From an uncultured Lachnospiraceae bacterium (GTDB lineage Bacteria > Bacillota > Clostridia > Lachnospirales > Lachnospiraceae), in assembly GCA_910586205.1 (NCBI GenBank), contig CAJUGD010000038.1:1-34911 (forward strand): a DNA stretch of 34,911 nt. Direction: 5' to 3'. The notes under the pieces are model-generated. The model saw only the letters and a program-made list of their open reading frames with translations. It did no database searches and was not told the origin of the DNA. Both the position numbers and the translations under genes were made by a program. This document shows, in pieces, positions 29,718-34,911 of the stretch; position 1 is the stretch's first letter; each line of letters begins with the position of its first letter.

Positions 29718-31154
29718 CTAAAACTGGAAATATAAAAATGGATTATAACTGTTGCCAACCAATGCCAAAACCGACAGCCCCCACAAAATCATCATCAAAA
29801 CAACCTGTCCTACATATACCGGATAAGCCAGGCGGCTGCGCCGGGAATACCAGTGGAGCAACATCTCCTTTCCTTTTTTAAACAAGGGAGTGCAGGCAAG
29901 AACCGCAAAAATCATAAAAAACAAATTATTTTTCAAAATGATCTCTGTATGGATATTCATAAACCCATTTTCATTTTTTCCAAACATGCCTTTTAAAATC
30001 ACCAAAATATTGCCCATATTCTCTGAACGGAACAAGACCCATCCAAAGAAAACTACAATCAAAGCATATATATGACCAAAGACGGAGGGTATCTTCTCTA
30101 ACAGCTTCCCTAAAAAGGCTCTCTCCATCAAAAGAAACACAAAAAAATACAATCCCCACAGCACATAATTCCAACTTGCTCCATGCCAAAACCCTGTAAG
30201 AAGCCAGACCACAAAAAGATTTCTAACATTTTTCAGCTTTCCGCAGCGGCTTCCGCCCAAGGGAATATATACATAGTCCCGAAAAAATGTGCTTAAGGTC
30301 ATATGCCATCTTCTCCAGAAATCCTTAACAGACACAGCCATATATGGATAATTAAAATTTTCTTCATAATGAAGGCCAATCATCTGCCCCATACCAATAG
30401 CCATATCAGAATATGCTGAAAAATCCAAATAAATCTGAAGCATGTACATTAACATTCCCACCCACAGACCTGCAGCCGGAATCCCAGCCAGCTCCTGAGT
30501 TATTGACGGAAGAAGGGAATCTGCTATGGAGGCACAGCTATTTGCCAGCACAGCCTTTTTGGCAAGCCCCACAAAAAAACGGCGGATTCCTTTCCCAATC
30601 AAGGGAAGCCTGGCTGAACGATTCTCCAGTTCGTCAGCCACATACTCATACCGAACAATGGGACCTGCAATGCACTGATGAAACAGCCCTGCATAAAGCA
30701 AAAGCATCCAATACTTTTTCTGTGCCTGCACTTCTCCTCTATACACATCCACCACATAAGAAAGAAGCTGAAAAGTGTAAAAAGAAATACCAATCGGAAG
30801 CACAATCTGAGGAACCACTGACGGCACATGAAACAAGGCCTGAACATTTGTCAGAAAAAAAGTCAGGTATTTAAATATACCAAGAATCAAGGCAAGTCCC
30901 ACACAACCGGCGGTAAGCCACTGCTTCCTTTTTCTTTGATTTCTTCTGTACTGCTCTATTCTGAGTGCTGAAAACCACGCGATCCACACCATCCCCATCA
31001 GCAAAAGCAGATACTTTGGTCCTCCCCAAGAATAAAAGATCAGGGAAAAGATCAGCATTTCAATATTTTTTGCCTTTATATTCGGCATAAAACAATAAAA
31101 AAACAAATTAAGCGGCAAAAAAAACAATATAAAAAACAGGCTGGAAAAAACCAT
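29718..31154 (-). CDS. MBOAT-family O-acyltransferase (AlgI/DltB-like)
   Basis: This polytopic membrane protein moves acyl groups across the membrane for polysaccharide or teichoic-acid acylation. With the start at 31154 it has 478 residues, begins MVFSSLFFILFFLPLN as AlgI proteins do, and has the invariant histidine at 324 in FWHGASWN, with WRRWHMTLSTF at about 281-291. I chose 31154 because GGGGGA precedes it and the extra 76 residues of the open frame cross the promoter region. It is followed by the DHHW partner. The polymer it modifies is not identified, since no glycosyltransferases or dlt genes are in the window. Confidence 0.92.
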   Translation of the reverse strand: MVFSSLFFILFFLPLNLFFYCFMPNIKAKNIEMLIFSLIFYSWGGPKYLLLLMGMVWIAWFSALRIEQYRRNQRKRKQWLTAGCVGLALILGIFKYLTFFLTNVQALFHVPSVVPQIVLPIGISFYTFQLLSYVVDVYRGEVQAQKKYWMLLLYAGLFHQCIAGPIVRYEYVADELENRSARLPLIGKGIRRFFVGLAKKAVLANSCASIADSLLPSITQELAGIPAAGLWVGMLMYMLQIYLDFSAYSDMAIGMGQMIGLHYEENFNYPYMAVSVKDFWRRWHMTLSTFFRDYVYIPLGGSRCGKLKNVRNLFVVWLLTGFWHGASWNYVLWGLYFFVFLLMERAFLGKLLEKIPSVFGHIYALIVVFFGWVLFRSENMGNILVILKGMFGKNENGFMNIHTEIILKNNLFFMIFAVLACTPLFKKGKEMLLHWYSRRSRLAYPVYVGQVVLMMILWGLSVLALVGNSYNPFLYFQF

Positions 31155-31226
31155 AAACCGTATCCCCCATTCCACTATCTTCTTCGTATCAATATTTGTA
31201 AAGTCATTCCCTTGCGGGCCTCTTAC

Positions 31227-31255
31227 ATTATACACAGATACTGACATTATTTCCA
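31227..31255 (-). promoter_or_regulatory. Possible promoter of the MBOAT-DHHW operon
   Basis: Minus strand TGGAAA, 17 bp, TATAAT. It is divergent from the perR promoter about 35 bp away, and the perR palindrome lies upstream of it. Confidence 0.45.
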
Positions 31256-31287
31256 GAGTTTTTTCAGAAAGAAACTTATTTTCATTC

Positions 31288-31316
31288 TTGACAGTATCTT
31301 CTCTTTTCTGTAAAAT
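31288..31316 (+). promoter_or_regulatory. perR promoter
   Basis: TTGACA, 17 bp, TAAAAT. The start near 31323 lies inside the long palindrome, consistent with autoregulation. Confidence 0.7.
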
Positions 31317-31338
31317 AATAATGATTCTTATTATTTTA
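31311..31338. promoter_or_regulatory. Fur/PerR-type operator at the perR promoter
   Basis: TAAAATAATAA and TTATTATTTTA form a perfect 11-bp inverted repeat around TGATTC. The core ATAATGATTCTTAT resembles PerR/Fur boxes. It overlaps the -10 and start site of perR. Confidence 0.6.
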
Positions 31339-31408
31339 TCCCATAATATGTGCAGAATCTTGCATTCCCGCACATCCTTCACATATTTTGACGGAAAGAG
31401 AGCTGCTT

Positions 31409-31801
31409 ATGAAAATACTAAAATACAGCCGCCAAAGGGAATCCATTAAATCATGCCTATCCGGACGAACCGATCACCCTACGGCGGACATGATTTATAC
31501 AGACATAAAAGAAGAATTTCCCAATATTAGTCTGGGAACGGTTTATCGAAATCTGAATCTTCTCTCCGAACTGGGAGAAGTTCAAAAACTGGCGTGCGGT
31601 GATGGAAAAGATCATTTTGACTGGAATACTGCACCCCACTATCATTTTGTCTGCAGACATTGCGGAGCAGTACTGGACTTACCTCTTACACCCTATGAAG
31701 ATCTGCAGCACCAGGCACAGAAAATATTCGGCGGCACCGTTGACAGTCATATGGTATACTTTTACGGCCGCTGTGCACTTTGTGAAAAAACGGCAAAATA
31801 A
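31409..31801 (+). CDS. perR: Peroxide-responsive Fur-family repressor PerR
   Basis: The 130-residue protein has the Fur-family winged helix (HPTADMIYTDI, SLGTVYRNLNLL). Both structural CxxC zinc pairs are present (C82/C85 and C122/C125). The regulatory metal set of PerR is present by position: H23, D71, H77, H79 and D90, the last being the Asp that separates PerR from Fur (Glu). With Fe(II), such proteins are oxidised by peroxide and release DNA. The start is ATG 31409 (MKILKYSRQR); the frame reaches a TTG at 31388. Rubrerythrin, a classic target, follows with its own operator. Confidence 0.85.
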   Translation: MKILKYSRQRESIKSCLSGRTDHPTADMIYTDIKEEFPNISLGTVYRNLNLLSELGEVQKLACGDGKDHFDWNTAPHYHFVCRHCGAVLDLPLTPYEDLQHQAQKIFGGTVDSHMVYFYGRCALCEKTAK

Positions 31802-31845
31802 GAACGGTTTTACAGAAAATACAGAAAATATTTCTCAAAAACTGA

Positions 31846-31874
31846 TTGACTTTTTGTAATGGATATGCTAAATT
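31846..31874 (+). promoter_or_regulatory. Rubrerythrin promoter
   Basis: TTGACT, 17 bp, TAAATT. The start near 31881 lies in the palindromic operator. Confidence 0.65.
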
Positions 31875-31879
31875 AATAT

Positions 31880-31894
31880 CAGTAATCATTACTG
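31880..31894. promoter_or_regulatory. PerR box of the rubrerythrin gene
   Basis: CAGTAATCATTACTG is a perfect 7-1-7 inverted repeat, the layout of PerR/Fur boxes (consensus TTATAATNATTATAA for PerR). It covers the predicted start site, so bound repressor would block transcription. Confidence 0.7.
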
Positions 31895-31958
31895 TTTTGG
31901 TACTGATTAAAATAACACTACAATCAAATATTTAAAATAAAGAAAAGGAGATTACGTT

Positions 31959-32501
31959 ATGAAAAAATGGGTTTGTTCTGTATGTGGCTATGTTCATGAG
32001 GGGGATTCTGCTCCGGATTCCTGTCCCCAGTGCAAGGCGCCGGCTTCCAAGTTTGTAGAGCAGGGCAGCGGAAGGTCTTGGGCTGCTGAGCATGTAGTAG
32101 GAGTTGCTCAGGGAGTCAGCGAAGACATTATGGCTGATCTGAGAGCGAATTTCAATGGAGAGTGTACAGAAGTTGGCATGTACCTGGCCATGGCAAGAGT
32201 AGCCCACAGAGAAGGCTATCCGGAAATCGGCCTGTACTGGGAAAAAGCTGCATATGAGGAAGCAGAGCACGCTGCTAAGTTTGCAGAGCTGTTAGGTGAG
32301 GTTGTTACTGACAGCACAAAGAAGAACCTGGAAATGCGTGTAGAGGCAGAGAATGGCGCCACTGCTGGTAAGTTTGACTTAGCAAAACGTGCTAAAGCTG
32401 CCAATCTGGATGCAATCCATGACACAGTTCATGAGATGGCCCGCGATGAGGCCAGACACGGCAAGGCATTCGAGGGTCTGTTAAAGAGATATTTTGGCTA
32501 A
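31959..32501 (+). CDS. Reverse rubrerythrin (NADH-linked peroxidase)
   Basis: The 180-residue protein has the rubredoxin domain first (C6, C9, C22, C25) and the ferritin-like diiron domain second, the reverse order of classical rubrerythrin. Diiron ligands lie in the GECTEVGMYLAMARVA, AYEEAEHAAKFAELL and MARDEARHGKAFEGLL helices. Clostridial reverse rubrerythrins reduce hydrogen peroxide and oxygen and are repressed by PerR. The gene follows perR, has AAAGGAG before its ATG, and carries its own promoter, operator and terminator. Confidence 0.95.
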   Translation: MKKWVCSVCGYVHEGDSAPDSCPQCKAPASKFVEQGSGRSWAAEHVVGVAQGVSEDIMADLRANFNGECTEVGMYLAMARVAHREGYPEIGLYWEKAAYEEAEHAAKFAELLGEVVTDSTKKNLEMRVEAENGATAGKFDLAKRAKAANLDAIHDTVHEMARDEARHGKAFEGLLKRYFG

Positions 32502-32523
32502 ATCTCATAAATACTTTCTCTAT

Positions 32524-32562
32524 AAAAGGGGGGACAGGCATATAATGTCTGTTCCCCCTTTT
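32524..32562 (+). terminator. Terminator after rubrerythrin
   Basis: GGGGGGACAG and CTGTTCCCCC pair over 10 bp with one G-U, extended by AAA/TTT, followed by TTTTCC. Confidence 0.85.
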
Positions 32563-32646
32563 CCTCTCTGATATTCTCTCTCGGATCTGATATCCTCTTT
32601 CTGATGTATTTCTTTAGAATTTCTCTTACTTCTTTTTCCTTTGTGG

Positions 32647-33456
32647 TTATTTTTCCATTGCTTCCTTCACATCCTTCTTAAACTGTTTCCAAGCATCCTC
32701 ATTTTCCACATAATACTTGGGACAATTTTTTCCGGAAACATCATGATGACGAATTAAATCCTTAGAAGAAAGCTCCAGCTCCTCACAAAGCCATGCTGTA
32801 AGACGAACCAGGGAATCATATGTCTTTGGATTAAACTCTCCGGTATCATCAGGATGACATACTTCAATGGACAACGTATCAAAATTACGGGGAGCTGCGG
32901 CATACGTTACCTCTGAAAGCGGTATGATTTGAAGTATCTCCCCTTCCAGACCTACAATAAAATGGCTTCCTCCCACTGTTCCGGATTTTTGAGGATCCTG
33001 ATCTGCAAGATTATCAAAATAACTGCGGTTTGCGGCTGCGGAAGATCCTTTATTAGCCACATAATGTATCACAATATTATCAACTCGTTTTAAGGTCACA
33101 TCCGGACGGGAAAACAAATTTTTGCGGATAAAATCCTGTTCAATCCAGGACGGCATCTCAATCTCCTTTAGATTGATCGTATATGGACGTTCATAACCCC
33201 ACAGATAATATCCTCCCCCCAGCCCTGACGCCGTACCGATAGCTAAAGCTAAAAGTGGTACACTGATCTTTATAAAAACAGAACCTCCCTTTTGTCTGCT
33301 TTTTCTTTGAGAACGAGGGGAATCCTGAGCCAGCCTGCGGATTTTTTCATCATTGTTTTGACTTGCACGAGGCTGAATCTGCCGGATTTTGCTGTAGTCC
33401 CTCTTAAAAATATCTTCTTCTGATAATCTGTCCCTAGTGCCTTTTTTATCTCTCAT
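32647..33456 (-). CDS. Membrane-anchored N-acetylmuramoyl-L-alanine amidase (Amidase_2)
   Basis: The 269-residue protein has a basic cytoplasmic N-terminus (1-57), one membrane segment with a Gly-rich end (about 59-87), and an outer Amidase_2/PGRP domain. Zinc ligands are H131 in VIHY, H237 in RHHDV and C245 in KNCP; SIEVCHPDD is the usual central block. It cleaves the muramoyl-alanine bond of peptidoglycan. The signal-anchor form suggests local wall remodelling rather than secretion. The ATG follows AAGGAG and a promoter lies at 33536-33564. A wall-lytic set with the NlpC/P60 and M23 enzymes is scattered through the window. Confidence 0.9.
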   Translation of the reverse strand: MRDKKGTRDRLSEEDIFKRDYSKIRQIQPRASQNNDEKIRRLAQDSPRSQRKSRQKGGSVFIKISVPLLALAIGTASGLGGGYYLWGYERPYTINLKEIEMPSWIEQDFIRKNLFSRPDVTLKRVDNIVIHYVANKGSSAAANRSYFDNLADQDPQKSGTVGGSHFIVGLEGEILQIIPLSEVTYAAAPRNFDTLSIEVCHPDDTGEFNPKTYDSLVRLTAWLCEELELSSKDLIRHHDVSGKNCPKYYVENEDAWKQFKKDVKEAMEK

Positions 33457-33535
33457 TATGTACTCCTTATTAATGTCTGCTCTCCTATTACAGATTATTC
33501 ACGGAGAGCCGATTTCTTTCTAAACCATCTAAAAA

Positions 33536-33564
33536 AGTATAACATATTTAAAAATCTCTGTCAG
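33536..33564 (-). promoter_or_regulatory. Promoter of the amidase gene
   Basis: Minus strand CTGACA, 17 bp, TATACT. Start near 33529, about 70 nt before the ATG; divergent from the promoter at 33597-33625. Confidence 0.6.
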
Positions 33565-33596
33565 CCAGAAGTTTAATGAAAAATATTCTTAAAAAC

Positions 33597-33625
33597 TTGC
33601 AGCAAAGAATTAAGTGCGATATAAT
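33597..33625 (+). promoter_or_regulatory. Promoter of the fumarylacetoacetase-family gene
   Basis: TTGCAG, 17 bp, TATAAT, with a start near 33632 and a leader of about 50 nt. Confidence 0.65.
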
Positions 33626-33681
33626 CAAAAATAAAACCAAGGTCAAGCAACAGACCCTCTCGCAGAAAGGAATAATACCAA

Positions 33682-34575
33682 ATGAAATTAGTAACCTATC
33701 AGGCTGGACAAAGGACCGGGGTGGGAGTCATCAGTGCTGACGGAGAATGGGTATTTCCCATTCAATCCATTGGCCCCGAATACACAACCATGATGGAAGT
33801 AATCAAACAAATGAGTGATTCTGAAAAGCAGCTTTTGGATTATGCCTCCAGACAGGAGCCTTATTCCTACCGGGGAGCAGCACGGCTGCAGGAAGTACGG
33901 CTGTTAGCGCCTATTCCGGCCCCTGAGCAGGATATCATCTGCTTAGGAATCAATTATATGGATCACGCAGAAGAATCTGCCCGTTTCCGCAAAAGAGAAT
34001 TTGACGGCAAAAGACCCTATGCTGTATATTTTTCTAAACGGGTCAATAAAGCCACTGCTGACGGAGAAAATATCCCTTCCCATGAAAATCTGGTAGACAG
34101 TCTGGACTATGAGGCGGAACTTGCCTTTATTATTAGAAAAGATGCTAGAAATGTAACAGTAGATCAGGTGAAAGACTACATATTCGGCTATACGATTTTA
34201 AATGATGTCAGTGCCCGAAATATACAGAACCGCCACAATCAGTGGTATTTTGGAAAAAGTTTAGATGGATTTTCTCCTATGGGTCCCTGTATTCTGACAG
34301 CAGATTCCATCGCCTATCCGCCTTGTCTTGAGATTCGTTCTTATGTAAATGGAGAGCTTCGGCAGAACAGCAATACCAGTAAGCTGATCTTTAACATTGA
34401 TCATATTGTCTGTGAACTGTCTAGCGGAATGACCTTAAAGGCTGGCACTATCATTTCTACTGGAACTCCCTCAGGAGTGGGTATGGGGTTTGACCCTCCT
34501 AAGTTTTTAAAATCAGGAGATGAAGTGATCTGCCAGATTGAAGAAATCGGACAAATCCGAAATGTGATAGAATAA
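33682..34575 (+). CDS. Fumarylacetoacetate hydrolase family protein
   Basis: The 297-residue protein has the FAH core fold from about residue 80: LGINYMDH at 88-95, metal ligands E144 and E146 in DYEAEL, D175 in NDVSARN, and the terminal GTPSGVGMGF block. An N-terminal 75-residue domain precedes it. Family members cleave C-C bonds of acylpyruvates, decarboxylate oxaloacetate or hydrate 2-oxoacids; specificity cannot be read here and the gene stands alone. A common bacterial role is oxaloacetate or acylpyruvate repair. The ATG follows AAAGGAATAATACC. Confidence 0.88.
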   Translation: MKLVTYQAGQRTGVGVISADGEWVFPIQSIGPEYTTMMEVIKQMSDSEKQLLDYASRQEPYSYRGAARLQEVRLLAPIPAPEQDIICLGINYMDHAEESARFRKREFDGKRPYAVYFSKRVNKATADGENIPSHENLVDSLDYEAELAFIIRKDARNVTVDQVKDYIFGYTILNDVSARNIQNRHNQWYFGKSLDGFSPMGPCILTADSIAYPPCLEIRSYVNGELRQNSNTSKLIFNIDHIVCELSSGMTLKAGTIISTGTPSGVGMGFDPPKFLKSGDEVICQIEEIGQIRNVIE

Positions 34576-34627
34576 TATATTTTACTGAAAACATTGCATG
34601 AATTGCTCGATAGGAACGCCATCTGTG

Positions 34628-34675
34628 TGCCTGTGAAGTGACTGTACAGCGGAAACTACGGTTCCTTCACAGGCA
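34628..34675 (+). other. Two-tier hairpin downstream of the FAH-family gene
   Basis: TGCCTGTGAAG (34628-34638) and CTTCACAGGCA (34665-34675) pair perfectly over 11 bp. Inside, ACTGTA pairs with TACGGT across CAGCGGAAAC. Only TACTTTATAC follows, so as a terminator it is weak. Confidence 0.55.
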
Positions 34676-34737
34676 TACTTTATACTCTTGCAAGCAATTT
34701 TCAGACACACTCTGATGTCATCAAAATATTTGCATAA

Positions 34738-34765
34738 AACAAAAAGTCTCTGTCAAAACAGAGAC
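34738..34765 (-). terminator. Terminator after tRNA-Gly (GCC)
   Basis: On the minus strand GTCTCTG and CAGAGAC pair across a 6-nt loop, followed by TTTTTGTTTT. Confidence 0.8.
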
Positions 34766-34772
34766 ATAAAAG

Positions 34773-34845
34773 AGCGACAGACGGGACTCGAACCCGCGAC
34801 CCCGACCTTGGCAAGGTCGTACTCCACCAACTGAGCCACTGTCGC
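34773..34845 (-). tRNA. tRNA-Gly (anticodon GCC)
   Basis: Acceptor arms GCGACAG and CTGTCGC pair fully, the T arm has GGTTCGAGTCC, and the loop TTGCCAA gives anticodon GCC. No CCA is encoded. With the TCC isoacceptor at 4597 the window holds two glycine tRNAs. Its promoter lies in the last bases of the window or beyond. Confidence 0.95.
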
Positions 34846-34911
34846 ATAAATATCACGCATATACCCTCAAAACCACATATTGAACACATCCGAACCTTCT
34901 GCAGCAACCGC

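Noticed and set aside
31155..31382. N-terminal 76-residue extension of the MBOAT protein
   Set aside because: It crosses promoter and operator sequence, is not membrane-like in its last part, and the start at 31154 has a GGGGGA site and the normal AlgI N-terminus.
32566..32610. Repeated TCTGATAT motifs after the rubrerythrin terminator
   Set aside because: Only two to three imperfect short copies in a T/C-rich stretch; too weak to call a repeat element.

Overview
The window looks like chromosomal DNA of a low-to-mid GC Clostridia member, most likely Lachnospiraceae. This rests on the FMN-riboswitch rib operon, the recA-recX-rny arrangement, class III fructose bisphosphatase, reverse rubrerythrin with PerR, sigma-A promoters of clean TTGACA/TATAAT type, GGAGG ribosome sites, and tRNA genes without an encoded CCA. 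The taxon is an inference; no rRNA or marker search was possible. I saw no prophage, transposase or CRISPR array.

Layout. 1-3130: tRNA-Arg, then an FMN riboswitch with an attenuator driving ribE-ribBA-ribH (ribD is not here). 3134-4860: a HAD phosphatase whose promoter is followed at once by a terminator, a 666-bp gene-poor stretch with a candidate structured RNA, and a tRNA-Pro/tRNA-Gly unit. 4988-9557: a leftward operon of a YfcE-type phosphodiesterase, a THUMP methyltransferase, a papain-like lipoprotein protease, the dITP/XTP pyrophosphatase and a second phosphodiesterase. 9578-11161: a rhodanese, a 58-residue Asn/Gln/Ser-rich protein behind a sigma-G-like promoter, a divergent candidate small RNA with C-rich loops, and a secreted NlpC/P60 hydrolase. 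11442-13914: a HAAS-domain membrane protein and fructose-1,6-bisphosphatase. 14085-17349: tRNA-Val, an RNase Z-like hydrolase, an M23 peptidase and a convergent cell-wall-binding-repeat protein.

17350-21162: a probable dispersed repeat, RNase Y, RecX and RecA with a LexA box. 21409-26187: leftward operon S1 protein - RelQ-type alarmone synthetase - membrane GDPD - D-Tyr-tRNA deacylase - shikimate dehydrogenase. 26410-28099: PHP phosphatase and an overlapping LysR regulator. 28261-31154: MBOAT O-acyltransferase plus DHHW partner, probably for surface polysaccharide acylation. 31288-32562: PerR and its likely target reverse rubrerythrin, each with a palindromic operator. 32647-34845: a membrane-anchored amidase, a fumarylacetoacetase-family protein and tRNA-Gly.

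Most of the window is housekeeping. The points most worth a second look are non-coding or very small: the small RNA candidate at 10295-10427, the Asn/Gln-rich small protein at 10002-10178, the hairpin-rich transcript candidate at 4171-4421, the promoter-terminator pair upstream of the HAD gene, and the intergenic repeat at 17553-17745.
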